Assembly (NCBI GenBank): GCA_965153355.1
Contig: OZ231127.1
Coordinates: forward strand, 1,116,001-1,180,000
Direction of reading: 5' to 3'
Length of the DNA: 64,000 nucleotides
Source: Flaccisagitta enflata
Lineage: Eukaryota > Chaetognatha > Sagittoidea > Aphragmophora
Below, piece by piece: positions 10,917 through 21,551 of this stretch. Position numbers and translations under genes: made by a program. Under the pieces are notes generated by a model that was given only the letters and a program-made list of their open reading frames with translations, made no database searches and had not been told where the DNA came from. The number at the start of each line of letters is the position of its first letter. Positions within the stretch are counted from its first letter, which is position 1.

Positions 10917-11252
10917 CTGGGTGACATTGGAGTTGGTAGTTTCAGCTGCTGAGGGGTCTTTGACGAGGAATTGCTGTTGCTTCGTGTCTCCGTCTTCTTC
11001 GGAGCTGCTGTCCCCTGCAGCCGCCGCCACTGCAGCCGCCGCAACTCCACCACCGACTCCAAAGCGCCGGATGTCGTTGATTCTCGACGAGGATGCGCTT
11101 ACGACGTTAACGACCGACTTGTGGATGACGGCGAATTCGGTGGTCGACAGCTTCTTCTGATGACCGCCGTCGACGTCGACGCGGACGGCGAGATTGTTGT
11201 CCAACGCGGATGCGGAAGTCTTCAGAGTGATGCTTTCCAGTCGTTCGTACAT
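10917..11252 (-). CDS. First coding exon of an unrecognised minus-strand gene
   Basis: A 112-codon frame on the minus strand begins with ATG at 11252 in a fair start context (A at -3) and ends at a consensus donor (CAG then GTGAGA) with phase 0. It starts MYERLESITLKTSAS. Next comes a mixed hydrophilic stretch, a run of Val/Gly/Ala (about residues 67-79), an acidic patch SSSEEDGD and a Gln triplet. Codon third positions are strongly G or C (GTC, GAC, AAC, ATC), unlike the AT-rich surroundings, which is the main argument for coding. I do not recognise the family, and no signal peptide or membrane segment is visible. Downstream exons should lie leftward, perhaps outside the window. The plus-strand frames over this segment have poorer composition and no splice context, so I treat them as shadows. 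Confidence 0.55.
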
Positions 11253-11662
11253 TTTCTCGTTGTTTCCTTTTTTTCCTTTTTTCTTTTTTGTTCTTTTTTT
11301 GTTCTTTTTTTTTCTTCAAATATGTTTTCCGGCGATTGTATATAGAATTATATAGAATTGTCTTATCGATTTACAGTACAACTTGAAGATGTTCTTGAAT
11401 CAATCCTTTGTTTACTCCTAAAAATCCCAGATTCGCGTAAAGACTGGAGCCCGAAATCGTTGGTAAAGTCGTGTGCGTTTTTTTTCTTTCCTTCTCTCCT
11501 TCCCTTTTCTGTGGAATGCAATCTTGTTTTGAGCGAGAGTCTCTCTGCTCTCAGTCGAGTACGATCAAGACGCCTCTGGTGGAATCCGAGGGAAAACTCG
11601 CTTTGGGATGGAACCTACACTTTTGTCGCCGAGAACCCAACGCGGCGTTATTTACGGTGTGA
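11253..11662 (-). promoter_or_regulatory. Possible 5' UTR and promoter region of the minus-strand gene
   Basis: Upstream of the ATG at 11252 is a T-rich tract (A-rich in the transcript) and then about 190 bases (11470-11660) of repeat-free, GC-richer sequence with several CpGs, unlike the surroundings. It could hold the promoter or an untranslated first exon. No TATA box or initiator is convincing. The short frames across it carry no domain. Confidence 0.3.
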
Positions 11663-11740
11663 ATGAGTTTCTCAAAACAAAAGAACAAGATGAAACTTAC
11701 TTTCTGTTTGTGTTGTTTCTTGTTTTTTGTTTTGCTTTTT

Positions 11741-11955
11741 AGTCGCGTGCACGCGACTCTACACCCCACTTTGTCCATCCGTCGGTCCGTCCGTTGGTCT
11801 GTCGGTCTGTCGGTCCATCACACTTTTACTTTTTTTATCAATTTTATTTCTTTGAGTCATTTAAAGTCATTTAAGAGTATACTGAGTCATTCTACGTCAT
11901 TCTAAGTCAATCTAAATCAATAAGTCTCGCACGCAACTTATAGGTGTTGGCCTTG
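11741..11955 (-). mobile_element. Family H element, GTCGC hairpin
   Basis: Perfect 18-nt palindrome AGTCGCGTGCACGCGACT at 11741-11758 after TTTTT, then CTACACCCC, GTCC/GTCG tetramers and AAGTCATTTAAAGTCA-like units. The far end is AAGTCTCGCACGCAACTTAT, then GGTGTTGGCCTTGT. Confidence 0.9.
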
Positions 11956-12380
11956 TTTTTTTACTTTTTTTAATTTGTCATGACGCTCAATAATGAAAGA
12001 ATTTGGTAGCTGTGTAATGTTAATGCCTGCCATATACAATAGATATTTTGGAGGATGTTGGAAGCAAAAAGGATGCTAAAATACTATACTTTAATACATC
12101 AGAAATAAAAGATGATTATGAACAATTTCCTTTGCTCATTTTCAGTCCCTGTGCTTTAAAATTAGAAATACTTGCCCGATTGAGCTCATGATGAGAATTC
12201 CAAATCTGCATATTGTTCTTTACAACTAGGACAGTGGTCTTAACTTTTCTCTTTTCCATTCAAGAAAAATCAAAATATGAAAAAAAGATCTGATGATCCT
12301 ATCAGCAAGTGAATAAGGAGGTTATCTAGGCAACGAGTGTGGGAGCTTTTCCCCAATGCTGATAAATGATGTTATAAGTC
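11956..12380. other. AT-rich non-coding stretch
   Basis: No repeat family or gene recognised. Confidence 0.5.
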
Positions 12381-13085
12381 CAGGCCTTTTTTTAGAGCGA
12401 GCCCGCGAGCCCGTGGCTCTCTATTTTGCTGTCGGGCTCTCATGTTTTGCGGGCGCTGAGCCCGGCTGGCTCTCTCAAATTTCACGCCATGTTTTTAACT
12501 CAGTGGATTGAATGATTTAAGTAAAATTATAAAACAAAAACCGTCACCTCGTCAAATGTAAACCATCAACAAGTAAAGCATTTCACTTGTTTCATGTAAG
12601 TGTGTCTTATATTGATGGTATTAAATGTTACCATGTGATGATTTTTGCTTTCTTTAAAATCATTTTATTCTTATTTTGAGAGAGGTGAAAAATTACCATT
12701 GTAAGCTGGCAGTGTCATGAGGCTCACAAAAAAATTGAGCAAAATGTTCTGTTTTTCAAGTTTTGTTCACGCGACTCTAAAACTCACTTTGTTGAGCGCT
12801 CTGTCCATCTGTTGGTCTGTCCGCCCATTGGTCTGTCCATTCATAAGTCCATCTATTGGTCTGTTGGTCAGTGACACTGTTTTTTGGCGTTTACAAGTGA
12901 TTTCATCGTCACTTATCCTGCCCATATGTTTTTTAGCCAATTTTGTCACTATGCTTGCCTACCCGCACACAACTTGGGTAACCATTTATCAAGCATTGTG
13001 TTTTTTTGCCGGGTTCGCTATTTTTTTGTTGGGCTCTGTAAAATTCTGAGGAGAGAGCCCGGTTGGTTCTGCCAAAAAAGGCCTG
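12381..13085. mobile_element. Inverted-repeat element with CAGGCC ends, holding a worn family H copy
   Basis: The left end CAGGCCTTTTTTTAGA and the right end CAAAAAAGGCCTG are inverted, and both are followed inward by GAGCCCG-type repeats (GCGAGCCCGCGAGCCCG; GAGAGAGCCCGG). At about 12765-12985 a family H remnant lies inside (CACGCGACTCTAAAAC; ACACAACTTGGGTAACC). The CAGG-type ends suggest an hAT-like origin, but no 8-bp target duplication is evident. Confidence 0.6.
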
Positions 13086-13198
13086 GTTATATTTATAACT
13101 GTGAAAAGGTCCCAATAACCATTGTTAGACTGAATTGGTTTGATTTGGAAAAATCATTGAGCCGATAGAGGTCATCTCAGCTAACGCACTTCGTAAAG

Positions 13199-13345
13199 AA
13201 ACAAGGCCGGATACACGGCAATCCAGTCGCGGACGGTTGGGCAGGAGCAGTAACGCGTAAACCAATCGCGATTCAAAAATATTTCGGACCGACGGACGGA
13301 AGTACGGACCGACACGACAAGGTGTAGAGTCGCGTGTCCGCGACT
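13199..13345 (+). mobile_element. Family H element, GTCGCGGAC type
   Basis: AAACAAGGCCGGATACACGG, CCAGTCGCGGACGGTTGGGC, then GACC/GGAC tetramers. The hairpin AGTCGCGTGTCCGCGACT lies at 13328-13345, followed by AAAAA. The left GTCGCGGAC is the exact reverse complement of the right arm GTCCGCGAC. Confidence 0.9.
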
Positions 13346-13391
13346 AAAAATACCTATAGAGGTATTGACGGATTTGCATGGGTAAAGAATT

Positions 13392-14078
13392 CGTTTTTGG
13401 GGCCAATCATCTAAACTTTAACACGCTTTCTTCTTCTACTTCTCCTTCTCCGTCCATCCACTTCGAAGCTCATATCCCAGCCTTGAGGCTGAAATCCCAG
13501 CCTTGAGGCCCAAATTCTATCCTAGAGGCCCAAATTCTTGCCTCAAAGCTCAAACCCAAGTCTGGAGACTCAAATCTGTCCATCCATCCGTTCATCCACC
13601 ACCTTGACCCCTTCAAAGCTCATATCCCTTCCTTGAGGCTCAAATCTCAGCCTAGAGGTTAACATCCCAGTCTTGAGGCTTATATCCCAGCCTCGAGGCT
13701 TATATCCCAGCCTCGAGGCATATATCCCAGCCTCGAGGCTTATATCCTAGCCTCAAGTCTCAAATCTCAGCATCAAGGCTCAGCCTTGAGACTCGAACCC
13801 CAGCCTTGAGGCTCAAATCCCAGCATCTTGCCTCAAATCCCAGCCTTGAGGCTCAAATCATCCCCCCAAGGCTCAAATCACAGCCTCAAGGTTCAGATAC
13901 AAGCCTGGAGACTCAAATCCTAGCAGTGAGGCTCAAATCCCAGCCTAGAGCCTCCAAACTTACTGAGCATAGATCCTTGGCCGCATTGGGGCCGCTGCCA
14001 CTCTCACCATCACACATGCACATACACTCACATAGGGGCAACGGGTACCGCTGACCATCTAACGCTATAACGACTATT
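13392..14078 (-). mobile_element. Family G element with about 20-bp tandem units
   Basis: The interior is about 25 units of CCAGCCTTGAGGCTCAAAT type, many holding the palindrome AGCCTCGAGGCT. Right end: GGGGCCGCTGCC, CTCTCACCATCACAC, GGGGCAACGGGTACCGCTGA, then AACGCTATAACGACTATT. The left end is worn (TTTTTGGGGCCAATCATC). The 82-codon frame over it is a by-product. Confidence 0.8.
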
Positions 14079-14391
14079 CAAATTAAATACAAAGCTATAG
14101 GGACGGAAGAAAATCCTAAGTGGAACGAGAAATCATTGAATCATATTTATGAATTGTACTTGGAATGATTACATGTAGCGCGTATGGATACAACGGTCAT
14201 TCTTAATCCCAACTTATCCTGTTCACATGATCATACTACTGTAATTGGAAATGGCTGAAATGTTTTTTTTCTTTAAATGATATCTAGTTTCCCTTTGCAG
14301 ACGTAAAAAAAACTAATGTGACTGAACAAGGTTGTATGCCACTAGCCTTGTGAGATCACTCTCTTTACCCTGTTTTGCAATGTTTTAAGTG

Positions 14392-14670
14392 CGTCCTTGC
14401 ACTTCTTTAAGAGGTCATGTCTGTCGGTTGATTGGTCGTTGTGTTGGTTGGTCGGTTGGTTGGTCGGTCACTTAAACGTTTGAAATGTGCAAAACGGCTG
14501 ATTCTAACGTATATCTTCATTCCTATCACCTTTCATACCTTACCGCATTCATTCATTCATTCATTCATTCATTCATTCATTCATTCATTCATTCATTCCT
14601 TCATCAAAAACGTTCATTCACAAATTCTTAATCAAGCGAGGCGCACTGATTGGCCTTAACTTGGCCTTGT
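14392..14670 (+). mobile_element. Dispersed element holding an (ATTC)n core, copy 2
   Basis: Homologous to 8925-9230 on both sides of its shorter ATTC run. Its GGCCTTGT end sits directly against the AGTCGC end of the family H element at 14672, so two elements are joined end to end with one shared T. Confidence 0.85.
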
Positions 14671-14671
14671 T

Positions 14672-14880
14672 AGTCGCGTGCTACGCGACACTACACCCCG
14701 CTTTGTCTGTCGGTCGGTCGGTCGGTCGGTTGGTTGGTTGGTCGGTCGGTTGGTCCCCATTTCACTTTTTTTATGTTTTTGCGGTCTTTGGCCTCACTGC
14801 ACTTGCCCAATTGCTTTAGTAACTCAAATACTGCCCCTGCCCACCCGCACGCGACTAAGGTAGCCGTGCATCCGGCCTTT
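14672..14880 (-). mobile_element. Family H element
   Basis: Hairpin AGTCGCGTGCTACGCGAC, ACTACACCCCGC, GTCGGTC tetramers, TGCCCAATTGCTTTAGTAAC and CTGCCCCTGCCCACCCG. The far end is CACGCGACTAAGGTAGCC and TCCGGCC. Confidence 0.85.
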
Positions 14881-15416
14881 TTATTGTTAATGGTATTGTG
14901 CAAATTAGCACCGACTGCCAAAATCAATTAGACAGGGGACTGAAAAACAAACATTGATTATCCGCTTTGATACATTAATTAATGGTAATGTTTGACGGGA
15001 CCAAGTATCTTGCCAAACTTTTCTCAATGGGCCCCTATCTGAGAGGGGGTCGAATGGACAGACAGATTGACGCACGGACAAACGGTGGTCCCCCTGTGTC
15101 CTTCAGGACTCCTCCCCCTTCGCTGCCGCTGCCCAAAAAAAGTTTTAATTCCTCATCATTCCTCACTCCTCATTCCTATTTCCTATAAGAATGTATGTCT
15201 TCATCCATAACAGCCATAAATGCGATCGCATAAAGACAGTCATTTGTTCACACACCCATTCATTCATTCAGTCATTCAGTCATTCATTCAGTCATTTGTT
15301 CATACACCCATTCATTCAGTCAGTCATTCAGTCATTCAGTCAGTGAGGGCTCACAAGGCCCTCTTCCATATTTTTTCAATTTGGGTATTGTGAGGGATAT
15401 TGTTCCAACCATCATA
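14881..15416. other. Family G fragment and (TTCA/GTCA) repeats
   Basis: At 15010-15140 are a GGACAGACAG stretch, CCCCCTGTGTCCTTCAGGAC and GCCGCTGCCCAAAAA, which match the CCTGTGTCC-type family G element at 36190-36855. At 15255-15350 are TTCATTCAGTCA repeats. No gene. Confidence 0.6.
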
Positions 15417-16104
15417 CAGTGGAATACTGCCCTATCGGCACCTGATTTAACAGCGTTTTGGATTTAGCAGCCATGATGCTTTGGTCCCAAAATTTTTTAG
15501 GCTTTTACAATGTTGATTTTCCCTGATTTGACAACACCTGATTTGGTAGTCAAACCTGATTTACAAGCGTTATTTTTTGGTTCCATGGAAAAATTACTCC
15601 TAGTTTAATGACATCGATATGAAATCCAATCAAATTGATAGTTCTTTTTTTATTTTTTTAATCTTTTGTATCATTCAGCCAAAATTCAATAGTACAGAAA
15701 TGTAAAAAAAAATGGAGTCAGACAGGGAAAGGTATACAAATGCATAAAGTAAGAATAAAGAAAAATAATATAAAAGAAAAAAAACATCTGTCACTGTTTT
15801 TGTTAATGAAGATTTGGATCAAGCTTTAAAAAACAAACAAACTTTTTACATACAATGACAATCTTTGAATATGTCAAAGAAGGCCTATTAAAAGCTAATC
15901 TGTTAATCTGTTGCTCCGTTTGCCAAATCATAAATGCAAAACCATTACCATATCGAGCGCATGTATTTGCGTATTTGACTTTGCATCAACTTTTTTACAA
16001 TAAAAAGAAAACCCGAGAAAAATGGTAATTCGATTCAACAACATTCATATATAACAATCAAAATTCCCACTTCCCTTCAAGGCCGTTTTATCGGATATCC
16101 ACTG
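15417..16104. mobile_element. 688-bp pogo/Tigger-like remnant with TA target sites
   Basis: TA-flanked ends CAGTGGAATACTGCCC and its diverged inverse (GGATATCCACTG) bound an AT-rich interior. Near the left end ACCTGATTTAAC, CCTGATTTGACAA and ACCTGATTTACAAGCG are internal repeats. No transposase frame survives. Confidence 0.65.
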
Positions 16105-16320
16105 TAAATTCAATTATTCATGACATTTATCAAGTGAGAACATTGACTCAAAGAGGACGCATTGTTGGTCTACTTGACCTTTGTTTGAAGTTGCTCACGA
16201 GAAAAGTGACGTCATGGAAATTTCTTTTAGTTTTTAGTTAGGGTCGATGATCGCATAAGCCTCCGATAGAGATACGAGGATTGGAAGTCAAAATTGAACA
16301 AGTTGCACGATTTGCCTTTG

Positions 16321-16599
16321 CTTTTAAAGGGGGCGTTTCTAGTCACAGACAAACGCGTTTTGAACAGGCCACACGGTCGCTCGCTACGTTTGTTCGCTCG
16401 CACCGCTCACTCCGCTCACTCACTCCGCAGTGATTTGCTTCGCTCGCTCGCTTCTTTCATGGGCTCGCTCACTCACTTCACTCACTCCCTTGTGGGACAG
16501 TTGAAAATCTTGAATATGTGTTCACGCTGTAAACGCGTTTCACAGGAACAAACGCGTTTTTGGCGCTCACTAGAAACACGCCCAAAGTCCTTTAAAAGC
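16321..16599. mobile_element. Inverted-repeat element with CGCTCGCTCACT interior
   Basis: Ends CTTTTAAAG, GGGGCGTTTCTAGT and the inverse ACTAGAAACACGCCC with CTTTAAAAG, plus an inner inverted pair around AACGCGTTTT. The interior is a run of CGCTCGCT/CACTCCGCTCACT octamers. The 116-codon frame over it is driven by that repeat. Confidence 0.7.
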
Positions 16600-16789
16600 C
16601 TTTCACTTGACGGCGAAATCTGTGATTTCTGTGCAGCGCATTAGAAAAAAAGATACTCATTGGCAATTATTGGAAAGAAAATGACTATCTTTTCTTTGAA
16701 TATTTTTTTCATGGATATTTTGAAAAGCTTGATAATAATGAATTGAATGCCATCAAGCAGAAAATTTGTAATTGAAACTTTAAGTTTTT

Positions 16790-16943
16790 AGATGCGTGAT
16801 CGCATCTCTATAAGAGGGTCTGTCCGTCCGTCGGTCCGTCCGCCCGTCCGTCGGTCCGTCCGTCCGTCTGTCCGTCCGTCGGTTCGTTACGCCTCTTCTA
16901 ATATCACGCAGATGACGCATCTAGTTGCCCGATCGGGCTTGTT
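16790..16943 (-). mobile_element. Family H element, GATGC hairpin
   Basis: Hairpin AGATGCGTGATCGCATCT at 16790-16807, CTATAAGAGGG, then GTCCGTCC tetramers. The far end is GATGACGCATCTAGTTGCCC, GATCGGGCTTGTT. The stem differs from the GTCGC type at two positions, with matching changes in the opposite arm. Confidence 0.8.
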
Positions 16944-16967
16944 AGTTTTACATAGCAGGACATTGAG

Positions 16968-17126
16968 AAACAAGGCCGGATACACGGCTACCGAAGTTGC
17001 TTGTGGGTGGGCAGGGGCAGTGATAAAAAAGTCCTGAAAACGCCCAAAAAAGCAAACGGCGATCGATGGACGGACAGACTGACCGACCGACCAACATGGT
17101 TGGCTTTAGAATGACATGTATGCGAC
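16968..17126 (+). mobile_element. Family H element with worn right end
   Basis: AAACAAGGCCGGATACACGG, CTACCGAAGTTGCTTGTGGG, TGGGCAGGGGCAGTGATAAA, GACC tetramers and a decayed right end (ATGACATGTATGCGACT). Confidence 0.75.
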
Positions 17127-18035
17127 TACAAAGTAAGTAAAAAATTGCAAGTAAACTTTTTTGAATAAAACTGCTGTCGTATTGTTCTGCGCCGCACTGT
17201 ATAATTCACTTTGTCATTAGCTTTCAAAAAAGATTCATTACCTTTCTCATATTTCATTAATAAAGTTTTTAATAGTTGTGGGTTACTGAAAAAAGAAATT
17301 ACCAATGGTGCATTTAGGCGCTTCACATAGCAAAAGTTGGAAGTATCCCTTTGTCTTATTTACATAATGTGAAGGAACAAAAATTTTAAAGATGAGCGCT
17401 CTTTCCTTCATGTTCTATTTTTGTTTTGACCTTAAAGTTACCCATAGAAATCAATAGGAGTAGACGGAAACTGGGGAAAATTGCCCCATGTGGAATCATA
17501 GGTCATCAGCCCCTCCGGGGCCGCTGCCAAAAAATGATGAATATTTCAAAAATCGTCTGCATAAGAATCATCCCACTGCATTATACAAAAATCAGATGGT
17601 GCAAAAATCTTGCTAAAAAAAGAAGAGGAACTATTTTTTTAAAAATGGTAAAGGTCTCAAGATGAACTACTTTATTTGAGGAGAGCGGGATGAAGAGAAA
17701 TTCTCAACTTTTGCTATGAGACGCACTCAAAATGGTGCATTATCTGCGGAGTAAGAAGTGATAACCAATTTCTAGTGGTGTTTTTTTTCTTTAATGAAGG
17801 TAAAGAATTAGGGATATTCTGACCTCCTTAATTTTGTGCTGGTAAAAAAATCGCTTGACCTGTAAATACTTCTGGGCGAAACTATCAATCTCCGTACACA
17901 TGAATTCGTGCACTCGCATTTTCTCGGGTCTTTTGTTGCAAATCAGCCTTTTTGCATCAGGTTTGTCAAGAAACTTATGTCATCTAATGAGGAACGGACA
18001 ATCGGACATAGGATGAATAGTTTGCGATGTAACAA
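17127..18035. other. AT-rich stretch with one family G end fragment
   Basis: At 17448-17535 lies an isolated family G inverted end (AATTGCCCCATGTGGAATC, GGTCATCAGCCCCTCCGGGG, CCGCTGCC). Otherwise no gene or repeat is recognised; a 79-codon frame at 17426-17665 overlaps this fragment and is not supported. Confidence 0.55.
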
Positions 18036-18040
18036 TTCAC

Positions 18041-18517
<477 letters not shown>

Positions 18518-18562
18518 ATGGACATTTAGGGGAGACCTCTTTCTTTTGTTCAACTGTTTCAG

Positions 18563-18806
18563 GGTATCGCCTAACATCCCAGATGGATGCCTTCATGACT
18601 TTTCATTCAACCCCGATGGCCAACTTTGGTTATGGCCAAGTTCAGCCGCTTCAAATGGACGTTATGATTGATGCAGCAATTGGAGTGGAGAGCAATGAAG
18701 TGACGCTGCAGCATGAGCAGAAGCATGAGTTGGAATTATCGCTGGGAGATGCCCTTCAGCTGATGACAGAAAAACTGGAATGGACGTCAAAATCGACTAA
18801 AACCAT
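18563..18806 (+). CDS. Main gene exon: N-terminal acidic segment
   Basis: Acceptor TTCAACTGTTTCAG, donor CAT then GTAAGA. The frame is open throughout and reads YRLTSQMDAFMTFHS at the start and LEWTSKSTKT at the end. The first in-frame ATG is at 18583. The exon starts with two bases of a split codon, so either translation starts upstream and reads through YRLTSQ, or this ATG is the start and the first 20 bases are 5' UTR. The segment is Met/Gln/Glu-rich with no hydrophobic helix and probably lies on one side of the membrane before the first helix. The last two bases (AT) join the G of exon 39159 to make Met. Confidence 0.75.
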
Positions 18807-18846
18807 GTAAGAATTGCTCAAAATCATTTCCTAGGAGTGCCTTTGA

Positions 18847-19015
18847 TTGTTTTTTTTTTTTTTTTTGGTTTTTTTTTTTTGGTTTTGGCGCAAGCAGAAA
18901 ATCGCAACCCTGTACCCCACCCGTATTGTAATCCCTAATCCACGCCCCACCCTAACCCCACCCCTGACCCTAAACCCTTACCCTACCCCGTTACGCTTTG
19001 TGCGATTCTTATGTT
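18847..19015. repeat. Poly-T and CCCTAACCC-like cytosine-rich stretch
   Basis: Poly-T at 18850-18888, then irregular ACCCTAACCCC/ACCCTAAACCC units at 18945-18985. The units are too irregular to call telomeric. Confidence 0.6.
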
Positions 19016-19020
19016 TAGCG

Positions 19021-19238
19021 AAACAAGGCCAACACCTATAAGTCGCGTGCGAGACTTACAGATTGACTTAGTAAGACTTAGAATGACTTAGAATGACTCA
19101 GTATACTCTTAGATAACTTTAAATGACCTAAAGAAATGAAATTGATAAAAAAAGTAAAAATGTGACCGACAGACCGACCAACCGACTGACGGACGGATGG
19201 ACGGACAAAGCGGGGTGTAGAGTCGCGTGCACGCGACT
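19021..19238 (+). mobile_element. Family H element with GACTTAGAATGACTT interior
   Basis: AAACAAGGCCAACACC, TATAAGTCGCGTGCGAGACT, a run of GACTTAGAAT units, GACC tetramers, GGGGTGTAG and the perfect palindrome AGTCGCGTGCACGCGACT at 19221-19238, then AAAAA. Confidence 0.9.
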
Positions 19239-19329
19239 AAAAACAAAGGACGTTCGTCCTAATTTAACTTATTTTTGATCCTCATTAATCGAAACCCAAA
19301 TAGGACAGTAGAGTAAACAGAGAAGGACG

Positions 19330-19566
19330 CGGGGTCACAATATCGTTGTGGACAGGTGGGCAGGGGCATCCGACCCCCATCCACACCCTAACCCCCACCC
19401 TACACAAAAACATACAAAAACAGTATCTAAAACGCTCTTTTTTCCACTTTTCGACTCGATCATCACAGAGGGACGGACCAATGGACCGACGGACCGACGG
19501 ACCAATGGACCTACGGACGGACCGACAGACTGACAGAGCCTCTTATAGAGTTGCGTGTCCGCAACT
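19330..19566 (+). mobile_element. Family H element, GTTGC hairpin
   Basis: Left end GCGGGGTCACAATATCG, TTGTGGACAGGTGGGCAGGG; interior with CCCACCCTACAC; GACC/GGAC tetramers; hairpin AGTTGCGTGTCCGCAACT at 19549-19566. The left GTTGTGGAC pairs (one mismatch) with the right GTCCGCAAC. The left border differs from the ACAAGGCCGGATACACGG type, making this a separate subfamily, also seen at 51965 and 60048. Confidence 0.85.
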
Positions 19567-21551
19567 AAACAGAACTAGATCTGATTACCATTCATACTTT
19601 CTGGTCTTCAAAATCCTCAAAAAGTTTTTTTTTCAAAATTTCTTCATAAGTCACGGTGTACACGAACATGAAATTTGGAGGGTCAAAGGTGAAAAAAATG
19701 AATGTCATATTTCTGTAATTTTTTTTTTGCCATCTTGTAAAATAGTATGATAGGTGTTACTGCAGGAAATTTCAATGCAAAATCTTATTTCGTTCAGGAT
19801 TTATACTCCAATTTCTATTTAAAAAAGAAACAATTTATAGAATTATGATAATAATTTTTGTTTTTTTTTTTTTACAGGCAAAAAAATGTTAAACAAGGGT
19901 TGAAATTGTTTTTTGGGATCAACAATAACCCAAACCACAATTTTTGGGTCATGGTTGATCCATCCTGTGCATAATTTGTCTTTGTCCCTACATAAAAGTT
20001 AAATTTTCATAAATTGGAAATGTCGTGTTTTTGACTTTGAAATCCAATTTGAGCACCTTAATGAAGTTCAATTTTCATATACTTTTTGGTGGTGATAGTA
20101 CATGATATTAAGTAGCTACGGTTAAAATTTCATCAAAATCGGACAAGATTAAGGGGGGTAAATGCTTATTTTTTTGTGTCTAGTATCTTCAAAAAAAAAC
20201 AATTTTTTGGGGTTTTAGGTACCCAAAATTTTGAAAAATGTCATGATTTTTTTAGGAAAAGTAAATAGGATGTAGTTACATGTGCTTGTAAAATTTCAGC
20301 TCAATCGGCCAACTTTAAGTAAGGTTTATAGGCCAAAAACAGTCAAAAATGGCCATTTTAGGCCAAAACGGCGCTTTATTTAAGTTGAGGTGCAAACGAA
20401 GATCAAATTTCAGATAAGATAATTTTAAACAACAAAAGTATAAATCTTATCAAGAAATTATAATCGGGACATTAATTTACTTATGGAAAGAAACTGAATC
20501 CGAAATTTGACCTTCGTATGCACCCCGACTTAAGGACTATTGTACCCGTACCAAGTTTGAGCAAAATGAAACCCGAAGGAGTGTTCCTCAAGGTATTCTA
20601 CATGTCTTAGGAGGCATGTTGATATATGCCTCATCATTTGCCTGTTTGGACCTCTTTTTAATGGCCCAAGCAATAGATATTCCGGAGATGGTATTAAATC
20701 AAGTAATGAGTTTAGAGACAATCTGAACGGTTGCGACTTATAACTATCTTTGATAGGATTAGTTTAAACTGAAATTACTGCTCAAGGCTAAAAAATAATC
20801 AGAAAAATTTGGCAAAATATTTTTCTTTTGTAAAAAAAACATTTTTTTTATTATTTTCATAACAAATTTCAAAAGAATTATCTTTAAAATGATAAAAAGT
20901 TTGAAATACAGTCAAAAGAATAAAAAATATATGCTTAATCAAGCCATTATCATTTTTTCTAAATGATGGCAAAAAATACTATCCTATGGATTAAAAGATG
21001 ATAACTATCTCCACCATTTCATCAGTATCTTGAATTAAGCCAATTTGGAAGCTGACTATCTAAATGTTGCTTTCAAATACACACCGTTTTAAAATCATTG
21101 CCAAATGCCATTCATGAACATAAGAACATGCTTAACACGCACATTGAGACATATTGACATACTGATATTGACATATTGGATGTAACTGACTTTAATAAAA
21201 CACTCTCAAAACAATTCATAGGCATACAGTGCTAAAAGAGGACAATAATAAGTCACATGTACATTCAAATACAGTCGTCAATTTAAGATCATGATCACGT
21301 TTGTTCAGGTCAAAGCATTTCTAGACATAACCAACTTGACAAAACTAGATGTAGATGATACTCCTTGTTCAAGAAAGAATGATCAAACATTCCCAATCTC
21401 ATAAACATGAACATCCTTTTTAAAATGCGCAAAAACCTCATTTCAGATGTCGCATTCCTTCATTTCACTCGCATTGCAACAACAAACTGCATGTCATATC
21501 ATAAATCATTCAAGAAAAGGTATTTCAATTTTCTTACAAAATATTCTTTTT
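19567..21551. other. 2 kb of AT-rich intron without recognisable elements
   Basis: Long AT-rich stretch with poly-T runs (19621, 19719, 19860) and no inverted-repeat ends that I can pair, no simple repeats and no supported frames. It lies in the intron between 18806 and 39159. It may be an old element; I see no terminal structure. Confidence 0.5.

Noticed and set aside
11358-11666. 102-codon plus frame
   Set aside because: No domain, no splice sites in phase with any neighbour, and it lies in the probable upstream region of the minus-strand gene.
18945-18985. Interstitial telomere-like CCCTAA repeats
   Set aside because: Units are irregular (CCCTAACCCC, CCCTGACCC, CCCTTACCC) and few; plain C-rich sequence explains them.
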